Of a DNA stretch of 32,214 nt, positions 6,905 through 14,904 are shown in pieces. Position numbers and translations under genes: made by a program. The notes beneath the pieces were generated by a model. It saw only the letters and a program-made list of their open reading frames with translations. It made no database searches and was not told the origin of the DNA. Each line of letters begins with the position of its first letter. Within the stretch, counting starts at the first letter, position 1. Source of the stretch: Clostridia bacterium (GTDB lineage Bacteria; Bacillota; Clostridia; Lutisporales; Lutisporaceae); assembly GCA_029238945.1 (NCBI GenBank), contig JAQZBM010000004.1:1-32214 (forward strand), in the 5' to 3' direction.

Positions 6905-8935
6905 TTAGTTCTTGCTGAATACTTTTGCAACTAAGCTTTTTACTAAGTCTTCCTTTGGAATGTATGGTATAGTTATATGTCCGTCTCCTGAATAATTGCT
7001 GTTGTACTCGATGCAGGTCTCTATGGAGTGAGGGTTTCTAGCCCAGGAACGTCTTGCGACGCCGCCCATAACGTCCCACATCATAGCTGATTTTATTATC
7101 TTATCTATTCTTTCGCTTCCGTCTAATACAAGACCAAAGCCGCCGTTTATGGACTTGCCTATACCTACTCCGCCGCCGTTGTGGAGAGCTATCAGACTCA
7201 TTCCTCTTGCAGCGTTGCCGGCGAAGCATTGAGTAGCCATATCTGCCATTACGTTGCTGCCGTCCTTTATGTTAGAGGTCTCTCTGAAGGGTGAATCTGT
7301 GCCGCTTACATCGTGGTGGTCTCTTCCCAGCATTACAGGACCGATTTCACCCTTGCGAACCATTTCATTGAACTTAAGGGCTATATTTGTTCTGCCTTCG
7401 GCGTCCTGATACAGAATACGGGCCTTTGTACCTACCACCAGTTTGTTTTTCTTAGCATCTCTAATCCAAATCCAATTGTCTCTATCCTGACCTCTTCTGT
7501 TAGGATCTATGCATTCCATAGCAGCTTTGTCAGTCCTATCCAGATCTTCATCCTTGCCGCTTAAGCATACCCATCTGAAAGGGCCGTAACCGTAATCAAA
7601 AAGCTCAGGTCCCATCAGGTCTTCAACATAGGATGGGAATATGAAACCGTCCTTTTCATCTACTCCATTTTTAGAAATCTCCTTAACTCCGGCGTCATAT
7701 ATAGCCTTCATGAAGGCGTTGCCGTAGTCGAAGAAATATGAGCCTCTTTCTACCAGTGCCTTTATTAGCTCAAAATGCTTTCTTAGGGACTTATCAACCA
7801 GCTGCTCAAACTTATTTCTGTCAGTAGCAAGCAGGTCTGTTCTCTCCTCAAAGGTGATTCCTTGAGGGCAGTAGCCTCCGTCATATGCCACGTGGCAGGA
7901 GGTCTGGTCAGAAAGCAGGTCTATTTTTATATTATTATCAACTGCATACTGCAGCAAATCAACTATGTTTCCATGATAAGCAATGGATATAGGCTGTTTT
8001 TTCTCCATATATTCCTTTGCTTTATCAAATATATCCTTAAGATTATCAGAAATCATTGATACCCAGCCTTGGTCATGTCTTGTCTTGATTCTTGAGTAAT
8101 CGACCTCGGCAATTATGCCTACACCGTTGGCAATCTCTATAGCCTTTGGCTGAGCGCCGCTCATACCTCCCAAGCCTGAAGTGACAAACAGTCTTCCCTT
8201 GAGGTCCTGGTCGCCGGGTATGCCCAGCTTAAGTCTGCCGGCTGTAAGAATTGTATTGAAGGTACCGTGTACTATGCCTTGAGGGCCTATATACATCCAG
8301 CCTCCGGCGGTCATTTGTCCGTAGTTTGCAACACCCATCTGCTCAGCTATCTCCCAATCATGCTGATTGTCAAACATGCCGACCATAAGGGCATTGGTTA
8401 TTATTACTCTAGGTGCATCTGGTCTTGAAGGGAATAAGCCGAGAGGATGACCCGATTCAATAACAAGGGTTTGATTCTCAGTCAAAACCTCAAGATATTT
8501 CTTAATAAGTCGGTATTGCAGCCAGTTTTGACATACCTGGCCTGTTTCACCATATGTAACTAATTCATAGGGATATAGAGCTGTCTCGAAGTCCAGGTTG
8601 TTGTCTATCATGACTTGGAAAGCCTTGCCTTCAATACAGTTTCCCTTGTACTCATTGATAGGTCTGCCGTAGATTCTGCCTTCAGGGCGATACCTGTATG
8701 CATAAACACGTCCGTATTTTACAAGTTCGTCAAGGAACTCAGGAGCCAAAGTCTCATGCAGTTCCTCAGGTACATACCTTAATGCGTTTTGCAGTGCTGT
8801 TTCGGTTTGTGCTTGAGTCAATCTGAAGCCTCTGTTTGGAGCTCTTCTGATGCCGGATTGGAATTCTTGCGTCTTTGGAAGCTCGCTGCCCAGTTTGACT
8901 TTCATTGCTTCGGAAACACTAAAGTTGTCAATCAT
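6905..8935 (-). CDS. hutU: urocanate hydratase, long form
   Basis: Converts urocanate to 4-imidazolone-5-propionate with tightly bound NAD+, the second step of histidine degradation. I choose ATG at 8935, seven bases after AAGGAGGT; the upstream in-frame TTG at 8959 would overlap that site. The product is 676 residues, like mammalian UROC1 and longer than the roughly 550-residue Bacillus/Pseudomonas enzyme. The conserved active-site stretch YGQMTAGGW (205-213) and IGPQGIVHGT (216-225) is present. The Rossmann-type VTSGLGGMSGAQPKA lies at 251-265. First gene of hutU-ftcD-fhs. Histidine ammonia-lyase and imidazolonepropionase are not in the window. A candidate promoter lies at 9007-9034. Confidence 0.96.
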   Translation of the reverse strand: MIDNFSVSEAMKVKLGSELPKTQEFQSGIRRAPNRGFRLTQAQTETALQNALRYVPEELHETLAPEFLDELVKYGRVYAYRYRPEGRIYGRPINEYKGNCIEGKAFQVMIDNNLDFETALYPYELVTYGETGQVCQNWLQYRLIKKYLEVLTENQTLVIESGHPLGLFPSRPDAPRVIITNALMVGMFDNQHDWEIAEQMGVANYGQMTAGGWMYIGPQGIVHGTFNTILTAGRLKLGIPGDQDLKGRLFVTSGLGGMSGAQPKAIEIANGVGIIAEVDYSRIKTRHDQGWVSMISDNLKDIFDKAKEYMEKKQPISIAYHGNIVDLLQYAVDNNIKIDLLSDQTSCHVAYDGGYCPQGITFEERTDLLATDRNKFEQLVDKSLRKHFELIKALVERGSYFFDYGNAFMKAIYDAGVKEISKNGVDEKDGFIFPSYVEDLMGPELFDYGYGPFRWVCLSGKDEDLDRTDKAAMECIDPNRRGQDRDNWIWIRDAKKNKLVVGTKARILYQDAEGRTNIALKFNEMVRKGEIGPVMLGRDHHDVSGTDSPFRETSNIKDGSNVMADMATQCFAGNAARGMSLIALHNGGGVGIGKSINGGFGLVLDGSERIDKIIKSAMMWDVMGGVARRSWARNPHSIETCIEYNSNYSGDGHITIPYIPKEDLVKSLVAKVFSKN

Positions 8936-9006
8936 TAATAATACCTCCTTGATTTTCAATACTTCGAATATTCACACAGCCTACACTGTATAATACACCT
9001 ATGCCT

Positions 9007-9034
9007 ATAATATATATTACCACAATTTGCTCAA
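9007..9034 (-). promoter_or_regulatory. candidate sigma-A promoter of hutU
   Basis: On the minus strand TTGAGC, 16 bases, TATTAT, about 70 bases upstream of the hutU start. The -35 matches only four of six, and the region is very AT-rich, so a chance match is possible. Confidence 0.35.
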
Positions 9035-9203
9035 AAGTCATCAATGATAATCAAATTACACTTTGTTCAAAAATAAACTAAAAAATATTTTTCGAGCAGA
9101 TAACTCATAAATATACATAGCGCAGGCTTTGCAAATCAAGGGTTGTATTTATAAAGATGCGAAATATGTCACTAAATAGACATAAAAAAGTTAAAATAAG
9201 TAA

Positions 9204-9233
9204 TTGACTTGTAAATTTGAAATTTGATATAAT
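9204..9233 (+). promoter_or_regulatory. sigma-A promoter of veg, distal
   Basis: TTGACT at 9204-9209, 18 bases, perfect TATAAT at 9228-9233. It lies in tandem with a second promoter 42 bases downstream. Confidence 0.6.
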
Positions 9234-9245
9234 ATTTAATTTTAT

Positions 9246-9274
9246 TTGACATATAATATATGATATGATAAAAT
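9246..9274 (+). promoter_or_regulatory. sigma-A promoter of veg, proximal
   Basis: Perfect TTGACA at 9246-9251, 17 bases, TAAAAT at 9269-9274, about 28 bases before the start codon. Strong expression fits the known strength of veg promoters. Confidence 0.75.
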
Positions 9275-9302
9275 TTAAGATGTTGGGAAGGAAGGTGGTT
9301 TG

Positions 9303-9575
9303 ATGGCTACAAAGAATACCCTATCCCTCATCAGAAGCAACGTAGACAGCTATGTAGGGGAAAGAGTTGTGCTAAAAGCCAATAAAGGCAGAAAGAAAAT
9401 CAGCATAAAAGAAGGTATTATTGAGAAGACATATCCTAATATATTTGTTATAAGGATAGACGCCGAGGTTCCTGAGGATTTTGGGAGGACTGTATCGTAC
9501 AGTTACTCTGACATACTAACTAAGTCAATAGAGCTGTTTGCTTGTAAAGATAATATTAAAATAGGATGTATGTAG
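9303..9575 (+). CDS. veg: Veg family protein
   Basis: A 90-residue protein matching Veg of Bacillus subtilis along its whole length. Shared features are the early LKAN-x-GR-(R/K)K segment (residues 22-30), TYPNIFVIRID (about 44-54) and the VSYSYSDILT motif (about 65-74). Veg is a small, abundant, widely conserved Firmicute protein. In B. subtilis it has been linked to biofilm gene control, but its molecular function is not settled. I choose ATG 9303, preceded by GGAAGGAAGGTGG, over the adjacent TTG at 9300, which is too close to that site. It is a single-gene unit with two strong promoters and a strong terminator (9603-9630). It is divergent from hutU across about 370 AT-rich bases. Confidence 0.93.
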   Translation: MATKNTLSLIRSNVDSYVGERVVLKANKGRKKISIKEGIIEKTYPNIFVIRIDAEVPEDFGRTVSYSYSDILTKSIELFACKDNIKIGCM

Positions 9576-9602
9576 TATATTATTAAATAATACCAGATAC
9601 AT

Positions 9603-9630
9603 AAAAAGAGAACCGTAAGGTTCTCTTTTT
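9603..9630 (+). terminator. rho-independent terminator of veg
   Basis: 12-bp perfect stem (9603-9614 with 9619-9630), loop GTAA, with A-run and T-run included in the arms. Confidence 0.93.
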
Positions 9631-9633
9631 ATA

Positions 9634-9733
9634 ATGCATAGGAAAGTATAAGTCTACCTTAAACAAACTTTCCGTAATGCATTTCATAAAAGGCTTCCTT
9701 GATCGTTAGATGATTCAATAGAAGCCTTTTTTA
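9634..9733 (+). ncRNA. tandem structured RNA-like element, unit 1
   Basis: A hairpin GGAAAGT (9641-9647) with ACTTTCC (9667-9673) encloses a small hairpin TAAG/CTTA with loop TCTAC. An outer pairing of AATGCAT with ATGCATT extends the helix. The conserved CCGTAA follows, then a terminator: AAAAGGCTTC (9688-9697) with GAAGCCTTTT (9721-9730) and six T. The next copy keeps these pairings with changed bases. No ORF is seen. I do not recognise it as a known riboswitch class. It could be a small RNA or an attenuator; no separate promoter is evident. Confidence 0.55.
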
Positions 9734-9736
9734 ATA

Positions 9737-9836
9737 CGAGTAGGAACATCTAATCTACCTTAGTTTGTATGTTCCGTAAGCGAGTATCATAAAAGGCTTC
9801 CTTGATCGTTAGATGATTCAATAGAAGCCTTTTTTA
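9737..9836 (+). ncRNA. tandem structured RNA-like element, unit 2
   Basis: Second copy, 103 bases after the first. GGAACAT (9743-9749) pairs with ATGTTCC (9769-9775), and inside it CTAA/TTAG closes the loop TCTACC. CCGTAA follows, then the same terminator (9791-9800 with 9824-9833). Bases 9787-9836 are identical to 9684-9733 (50 of 50). The upstream halves differ, but their stems covary. After it, 9837-10067 is AT-rich without a gene. Next gene is arcA, whose own promoter lies at 10068, so this element need not be part of the arcA leader. Confidence 0.55.
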
Positions 9837-9888
9837 TATGTTTTTTTTCATAACATTTAGCAATATTATTTATACTAAATAATAAGAT

Positions 9889-9909
9889 TTTATGCAATGA
9901 ATGCATAAA
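9889..9909 (+). promoter_or_regulatory. perfect inverted repeat upstream of arcA
   Basis: TTTATGCA and TGCATAAA separated by five bases, about 160 bases upstream of the arcA -35. It might be an operator. It does not match the ArgR box well, and no T-run follows, so a terminator is unlikely. Confidence 0.3.
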
Positions 9910-10067
9910 CCAGTAATATACATATTTTCACACTATTTAGCTTTAAGAATATTTCACGGACATCAAATTGTGATTTTTTAAATTAAATATAAACAAATGC
10001 TTTTTGAATTAATATGCACCGATTTACAGAAATTGCAAAACACCCCGGAAGCATTGATTTTTCCCAC

Positions 10068-10096
10068 TTGTACAATACTTTTTTAAGGGATATACT
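10068..10096 (+). promoter_or_regulatory. sigma-A promoter of the arc genes
   Basis: TTGTAC at 10068-10073, exactly 17 bases, TATACT at 10091-10096. The arcA start lies 37 bases downstream, with GGGAAGGAG between. Confidence 0.7.
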
Positions 10097-10133
10097 ATTA
10101 GTGTTTAGAAATAAAAGGGAAGGAGACTAATAT

Positions 10134-11372
10134 ATGTGTGCAGATAGCCAATCATCTTTTTTAAATGTCAAATCAGAAATAGGCAAGCTTAAATCTGTAT
10201 TGCTTCATAAGCCTGGCAAAGAGTTGGAAAAGCTTACTCCAGACTATCTAAGCCAGCTGCTGTTTGATGATATTCCGTGGCTGAAGAAAATGAAGACTGA
10301 ACACGATGAGTTTGCAGATGTTCTTCGACAGCAGGGAACACAGGTTTACTATGTTGAAGAACTGCTGATTCAAGTGCTTGAGGACTCAGAGATAAAGAGT
10401 AAATTTGTCAAGGAATTACTTTCTTACTGTACTGAGAATACAAGTGAACTTAATGAGGCACTGTATGAGTATATAGTCCAGCTAAGTGCAAAAGAGGTTG
10501 CAGAAGTAGCAATTTCAGGTTTGAATAAAAAAGATGTGCCAAATATAGATAGAGAATTAAGTCTAACAGATTACATACACAGTGAATACCCGTTATATAT
10601 CAACCCCATACCCAACCTATACTTCATGAGAGACCCTGCAGCGGTTATGGGAAACGGAATCAGCATAAACTCAATGCATACAGATGCTCGCAGAAGAGAG
10701 CCTATGATAATAAAGTACTTATATCAATATAACCCTCTTTTCAAAAAAGCATGCCCTCAGTTTTGGTATGACTATACTATACCATACAGCATGGAGGGTG
10801 GAGATATGCTGGTGCTGAGCAAGGACGTAGCTGCCATAGGCTGCAGCCAAAGAACATCAGCCAATGGTATAGAGACACTTGCAAAGAATCTTTTCGGTGC
10901 AGAAAACGGCTTCAAAGAAGTATTGGCAGTACAGATACCGCCCCTTAGAGCATTTATGCATCTGGATACTGTATTTACAATGATAGACCATGATAAGTTT
11001 ACTATATATCCGGGAATACAAGACAAGGTAAGAGTATTCAGACTCACTCCAAATGGCTCCAAAGGAGTAAAGGTCTCGGTAGAAGAAGACTTGGTAGGAG
11101 CTCTCAAAAGGAGCTTGAAGCTTCCTGCTGTAGATTTGATACAAAGCGGAGGCGGGGACCCTGTAACAGCTGCGAGAGAGCAGTGGAACGACAGCACCAA
11201 CACCTTGGCCATAGCACCTGGAAAAGTGGTGACCTACAGCAGAAATGAGTCTACCAATGAAGTTTTAAGGCAGCATGGTATAGAAGTGCTGGAGATTGAA
11301 GGCTCGGAGCTTGTGAGGGGAAGAGGCGGCCCAAGATGTATGAGCATGCCTTTGGTTAGGGAAGACTTATAA
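10134..11372 (+). CDS. arcA: arginine deiminase
   Basis: A 412-residue cytoplasmic enzyme that hydrolyses L-arginine to citrulline and ammonia, the first step of the arginine deiminase pathway. The N-terminal segment LKSVLLHKPGKELEKLTP, the FMRDPAAVMGNG motif (164-175) and the GGD motif (222-224) are typical of the guanidine-modifying superfamily. The nucleophile is Cys402 in GGPRCMSMP near the C-terminus. GGGAAGGAG precedes the ATG at suitable distance. It is followed after 43 bases by arcB, then arcC. No arginine/ornithine antiporter (arcD) is present in the cluster. Confidence 0.97.
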   Translation: MCADSQSSFLNVKSEIGKLKSVLLHKPGKELEKLTPDYLSQLLFDDIPWLKKMKTEHDEFADVLRQQGTQVYYVEELLIQVLEDSEIKSKFVKELLSYCTENTSELNEALYEYIVQLSAKEVAEVAISGLNKKDVPNIDRELSLTDYIHSEYPLYINPIPNLYFMRDPAAVMGNGISINSMHTDARRREPMIIKYLYQYNPLFKKACPQFWYDYTIPYSMEGGDMLVLSKDVAAIGCSQRTSANGIETLAKNLFGAENGFKEVLAVQIPPLRAFMHLDTVFTMIDHDKFTIYPGIQDKVRVFRLTPNGSKGVKVSVEEDLVGALKRSLKLPAVDLIQSGGGDPVTAAREQWNDSTNTLAIAPGKVVTYSRNESTNEVLRQHGIEVLEIEGSELVRGRGGPRCMSMPLVREDL

Positions 11373-11415
11373 AATAAGTTAAATATAAAAACAAATACAA
11401 AGGAGAGATTTTTAA

Positions 11416-12402
11416 ATGGCAGTTAATTTAAAGGGAAGAAGCTTCCTAACATTGATGGATTTTACACCGTCTGAAATCAGATATATGCTAGACCTTTCTC
11501 ACGACTTGAAGTCAAAGAAGAGGGCCGGCATATTCAACTATGTACTTAAGGGAAAAAACATCGTTTTGTTATTTGAAAAGACTTCAACAAGAACAAGATG
11601 TGCTTTCGAGGTTGCAGCTCTTGAAGAAGGCGCACACGTTACATACCTTGACCAAAACAGCTCACAAATGGGCAAAAAGGAATCCTTGGAGGATACAGCA
11701 AAGGTTCTCGGAAGATTCTATGACGGCATAGAATACAGAGGCTACAAGCAATCAGTAGTTGAGGACCTGGCAAAATACTCAGGAGTTCCTGTATGGAACG
11801 GTCTTACAGACGTAGACCACCCAACACAAATACTTGCAGATATGATGACAATTGAAGAGCACGTTGCTAAGCCGCTTAACAAGGTAAAAGTAGTATTTGC
11901 AGGGGACACAAGAAACAACATGTCATACGCATGGATGTACGGCTGTGCAAAGATGGGTATGCATTTCGTAGCATTTGGTCCAAAGGAGCTTGCTCCAAGC
12001 CAAGAGGTAATGGACAAGGTTCAAGCTATAGCTAAGGAAACAGGTGCGGTAATTGAGTTCTCATCTGATGCAGAAGCTGTAAAGGGCGCAGACGTTATAT
12101 ACACAGACGTATGGGCTTCAATGGGTGAAGAAGCACAGATACCGGAGAGAGTAAGACTGCTTACACCATATAAGGTTACAATGGAGCTTCTTCAAAAGAC
12201 AGGCAATCCTGATGTAATATTCATGCACTGTCTGCCGGCTTTCCATGACTTTGAGACAAAGATGGCAAAGGATATGAAGGAGCAGGGCCATGATATCAGA
12301 GAAGTAACTGATGAAGTGTTCAGAAGCAGACACTCAGTCGTATTTGACGAAGCAGAAAACAGAATGCATACAATCAAGGCTGTAATGGTAGCTACTCTGT
12401 AA
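11416..12402 (+). CDS. arcB: ornithine carbamoyltransferase (catabolic)
   Basis: A 328-residue enzyme. It splits citrulline with phosphate into ornithine and carbamoyl phosphate in the arginine deiminase pathway. The carbamoyl-phosphate site STRTR is at 57-61, HPTQ at 135-138 and the ornithine-site motif HCLP at 271-274. DVWASMGEE (231-239) is the ornithine-type signature rather than the aspartate type. AAAGGAGAG precedes the ATG. Position between arcA and arcC supports the catabolic role over an anabolic argF role. A repeat-derived hairpin with a T-run follows the gene at 12479-12509, so some transcripts may end before arcC. Confidence 0.96.
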   Translation: MAVNLKGRSFLTLMDFTPSEIRYMLDLSHDLKSKKRAGIFNYVLKGKNIVLLFEKTSTRTRCAFEVAALEEGAHVTYLDQNSSQMGKKESLEDTAKVLGRFYDGIEYRGYKQSVVEDLAKYSGVPVWNGLTDVDHPTQILADMMTIEEHVAKPLNKVKVVFAGDTRNNMSYAWMYGCAKMGMHFVAFGPKELAPSQEVMDKVQAIAKETGAVIEFSSDAEAVKGADVIYTDVWASMGEEAQIPERVRLLTPYKVTMELLQKTGNPDVIFMHCLPAFHDFETKMAKDMKEQGHDIREVTDEVFRSRHSVVFDEAENRMHTIKAVMVATL

Positions 12403-12431
12403 TTTACATATGATAAAAATGGCATAATGAG

Positions 12432-12458
12432 CGGGCTGACACTTAGGTCAGCCTCTAC
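12432..12458 (-). repeat. GTAGGGG-type palindromic repeat, copy 5 (inverted)
   Basis: GGCTGAC (12434-12440) pairs with GTCAGCC (12447-12453), six-base loop. The minus-strand start reads GTAGAGG. It is paired with copy 6 in opposite orientation, 20 bases away. Confidence 0.6.
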
Positions 12459-12478
12459 AATAACAAATGATTGATAGC

Positions 12479-12509
12479 GTAGGGGCAGACCTGCGTGTCT
12501 GCCCTTTTT
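12479..12509 (+). repeat. GTAGGGG palindromic repeat, copy 6, also a likely terminator
   Basis: GGGCAGAC (12483-12490) pairs with GTCTGCCC (12497-12504), followed directly by TTTTT. This copy has the form of a rho-independent terminator between arcB and arcC and may attenuate arcC. Confidence 0.65.
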
Positions 12510-12531
12510 AGTGTGAAAGGAGAATTTACAC

Positions 12532-13479
12532 ATGAATGAAGCTAAAAGACTGGTGGTAGCTTTAGGAGGCAATGCTTTGGAAGAAAAGAGCCTGCCGCCG
12601 ACAGCAGAATCACAGTTAGACGTAGTAAAAAGAACAGTTGAATACTTAGCAGATTTAAGTGTTAAGGGCTATGAGCTTGCAATTGCTCACGGAAACGGAC
12701 CACAGGTAGGCAGAATAGTTCTGGCTTCAGAAGCCGCAGCGAACGTTACACCGGCAATGCCTTTTGACGTTTGCGGAGCCATGAGCCAAGGCTATATCGG
12801 CTATCATATACAGCAAGCCTTGAGATTTGCTCTTCAAAAGAGAGGCAAGAATACTCCTGTTGTATCATTGGTCACACAGGTGGTTGTCGATAAGAATGAC
12901 CCGGCCTTCCAAAAGCCGACAAAGCCCATCGGACCTTTCTACTCAGAGGAAGAAGCAAAGAAGCTGCAAGCTGAGAAGGGCTTCTCAGTTAAGGAAGATG
13001 CAGGCAGAGGCTGGAGAAGAGTGGTTGCCTCCCCAATGCCAAAAAGAATTGTTGAGCTTTCAGCTGTAAAGGAGCTTTTTGATACAACAATTGTTATTAC
13101 AGTTGGGGGCGGCGGTATCCCGGTAGTGGAGAGAGAAGACGGAATCTTGGAGGGAGTCGCTGCTGTTATAGATAAAGACCTTGCGGCAGAAAGACTTGCA
13201 GAGGATATCGACGCCGACATTCTTATGATACTTACAGAGGTTGAGAAGGTTTCATTAAACTTCAAGAAGCCGGATCAAAAGGACCTTGACCATATAACTG
13301 TTGCAGAAGCAGAGAGATATATAGAGGAAGGCCATTTCGCACCGGGAAGCATGCTTCCAAAGGTACAGGCAGCTATAAGGTTTGCAAAATCCCATCCGGG
13401 CAAGCAGGCAATAATAACTTCACTTTACAAGGCTGTTGATGCTGTAGAAGGCAAAGCCGGTACAGTAATAACAATGTAA
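12532..13479 (+). CDS. arcC: carbamate kinase
   Basis: A 315-residue enzyme that uses carbamoyl phosphate to make ATP from ADP, giving carbamate; the ATP-yielding step of arginine fermentation. It has the N-terminal ALGGNAL motif (10-16) and AHGNGPQVG (53-61) of the amino-acid-kinase fold. The GGGGIPV segment (193-199) and the C-terminal PGKQAIITS are also typical. AAAGGAG lies a short distance before the ATG. It is the third gene of arcABC, separated from arcB by 129 bases that hold two repeats. A terminator follows at 13489. Confidence 0.96.
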   Translation: MNEAKRLVVALGGNALEEKSLPPTAESQLDVVKRTVEYLADLSVKGYELAIAHGNGPQVGRIVLASEAAANVTPAMPFDVCGAMSQGYIGYHIQQALRFALQKRGKNTPVVSLVTQVVVDKNDPAFQKPTKPIGPFYSEEEAKKLQAEKGFSVKEDAGRGWRRVVASPMPKRIVELSAVKELFDTTIVITVGGGGIPVVEREDGILEGVAAVIDKDLAAERLAEDIDADILMILTEVEKVSLNFKKPDQKDLDHITVAEAERYIEEGHFAPGSMLPKVQAAIRFAKSHPGKQAIITSLYKAVDAVEGKAGTVITM

Positions 13480-13488
13480 TTCTTAAAT

Positions 13489-13520
13489 AAAAACCACCAC
13501 AAGCTGGTGGTTTTTCTTTT
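13489..13520 (+). terminator. rho-independent terminator of arcC
   Basis: 11-bp stem (13489-13499 with 13505-13515), five-base loop, T-rich tail. Confidence 0.9.
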
Positions 13521-13549
13521 GAGACAATTTATCGAAATAATGGTATACT
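13521..13549 (+). promoter_or_regulatory. candidate extended -10 promoter of the uracil permease gene
   Basis: TGG directly precedes TATACT (13544-13549), fitting an extended -10. The -35 position (GAGACA at 13521, 17-base spacing) matches poorly. Confidence 0.42.
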
Positions 13550-13582
13550 ATCAAAGATATTATTTTTTTAGGGAGATTAGCT

Positions 13583-14851
13583 ATGAGCAAAAGAGTTATT
13601 CAAGTAGATGAGAGACCACCCTTGTCGCAAAGTATACCGTTGAGCTTTCAACACCTATTCGCAATGTTTGGGGCGTCAGTATTGGTGCCAATGCTATTTA
13701 AGATTGAACCATCAACGGTACTATTATTAAATGGTATCGGTACGCTGATCTTCATTTTCATTACCAAGGGAAAGATACCTTCATTCCTTGGTTCCAGCTT
13801 TGCCTTTTTATCTCCGACCTTTGTGATATTAGCTTCTCAAGGCTATAATGCAGCGCTGGGAGGCTTCGTTGCCGCAGGATTAGTTTTTATGGCAGTAGCA
13901 TTTATCGTAAAATATGCAGGTATAAAGTGGATTGACATAGTATTTCCTCCTGCTGCAATGGGTGCTATCGTTGCAATTATAGGGTTAGAGCTTGCACCGA
14001 CCGCAGCTAAAATGGCAGGTCTGGTATTGGACCCGAATAACCCTGAGCTATATATGAATCCGGCAGTACTGACTGTTTCAATAGTAACCCTTGCAATAGT
14101 TGTAATTGGCTCTGTTGTATTCAGAGGCTTTCTGGGGATAATACCGATACTTATAGGTATAATCGGAGGCTATGCGGTTTCGCTTGGAGTAAATCTTGTA
14201 GATTTCGGCGCTGTAGGCAAGGCAGATTTTTTCGAAATGCCAATCTTCTACAGACCGGTATTTAATATATCAGCTATTATGACAATGCTTCCGGCTACCT
14301 TAGTTGTCATTGCAGAGCATATAAGCCACTTGATAGTAACCAGCAACATAGTGGGAAGAGACCTTGCCAAGGACCCGGGCTTGCACCGTTCTCTTCTGGG
14401 AGACGGGGTTTCTACTGCCCTATCCGGCCTATGCGGCTCTGTTCCTACAACCACTTACGGCGAGAATATAGGGGTTATGGCAATAACTAAGGTATACAGT
14501 ACATGGGTTATAGGAGGAGCGGCAGTAATATCTATAATAATATCCTTTTTTGGTAAGCTGTCTGCAGCGATACAGACAATACCGCAGCCTGTAATGGGCG
14601 GTGTTTCTCTGCTGCTTTTCGGAACTATAGCAGCTTCAGGCTTAAGAATGCTGGTAGAGTCTAAGGTAGACTACAGCAAGCCTAAAAACCTTGTACTTAC
14701 ATCTGTAGTGCTGATTATAGGCTTAAGCGGGGCACATGTACAAATAGGTACTGTACAGTTGACAGGTATGGCACTAGCTACAGTGCTCTCTATAGTGGTA
14801 AGCCTGCTTTTCAAGCTGTTTGAAGTAACGGGGCTATTAAGAGAAGAATAG
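13583..14851 (+). CDS. uracil permease / NCS2 nucleobase:cation symporter
   Basis: A 422-residue integral membrane protein with many hydrophobic segments, as expected for the 14-helix NCS2 (UraA/UapA) fold. The substrate-site signature is VVIAEHISH (241-249) with Glu245. It is followed by GRDLAKDPGLHRSLLGDG and TTYGENIGVMAIT, the pattern of uracil rather than xanthine transporters. GGGAG precedes the ATG. It has its own promoter candidate and a terminator shared with the convergent symporter gene. Its place after arcABC could reflect use of carbamoyl phosphate in pyrimidine synthesis, but that is only inference. It might alternatively carry another pyrimidine. Confidence 0.88.
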   Translation: MSKRVIQVDERPPLSQSIPLSFQHLFAMFGASVLVPMLFKIEPSTVLLLNGIGTLIFIFITKGKIPSFLGSSFAFLSPTFVILASQGYNAALGGFVAAGLVFMAVAFIVKYAGIKWIDIVFPPAAMGAIVAIIGLELAPTAAKMAGLVLDPNNPELYMNPAVLTVSIVTLAIVVIGSVVFRGFLGIIPILIGIIGGYAVSLGVNLVDFGAVGKADFFEMPIFYRPVFNISAIMTMLPATLVVIAEHISHLIVTSNIVGRDLAKDPGLHRSLLGDGVSTALSGLCGSVPTTTYGENIGVMAITKVYSTWVIGGAAVISIIISFFGKLSAAIQTIPQPVMGGVSLLLFGTIAASGLRMLVESKVDYSKPKNLVLTSVVLIIGLSGAHVQIGTVQLTGMALATVLSIVVSLLFKLFEVTGLLREE

Positions 14852-14875
14852 ACTGTAAATATTGCTTTTAAGCAT

Positions 14876-14904
14876 AAAAGACGTGGATTTAGTCCACGTC
14901 TTTT
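14876..14904. terminator. bidirectional terminator between convergent transporter genes
   Basis: 12-bp perfect stem (14876-14887 with 14893-14904), five-base loop, A-run and T-run on the two sides. It serves both the permease gene (plus) and the symporter gene (minus, stop at 14905). Confidence 0.9.

Noticed and set aside
8936-8959. TTG start of hutU at 8959
   Set aside because: The codons would cover the AAGGAGGT site that serves ATG 8935.
9641-9680. Purine-riboswitch-like motifs (TCTACC, then CCGTAA) in the tandem element
   Set aside because: In the purine class a long P2 hairpin precedes TCTACC, and CCGTAA is the loop of P3. Here there is no P2, and CCGTAA starts at the base of the stem, so the layout is wrong.
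9634-9836. Tandem repeat as a CRISPR array
   Set aside because: Only two copies, each with a terminator-type inverted repeat and T-run, no constant-length spacers and no cas genes.
10772-11212. 146-residue minus-strand ORF inside arcA
   Set aside because: It lies wholly antisense to a well-conserved gene, has low-complexity composition, no ribosome binding site and no family likeness. The other antisense ORFs in the window were set aside for the same reason.
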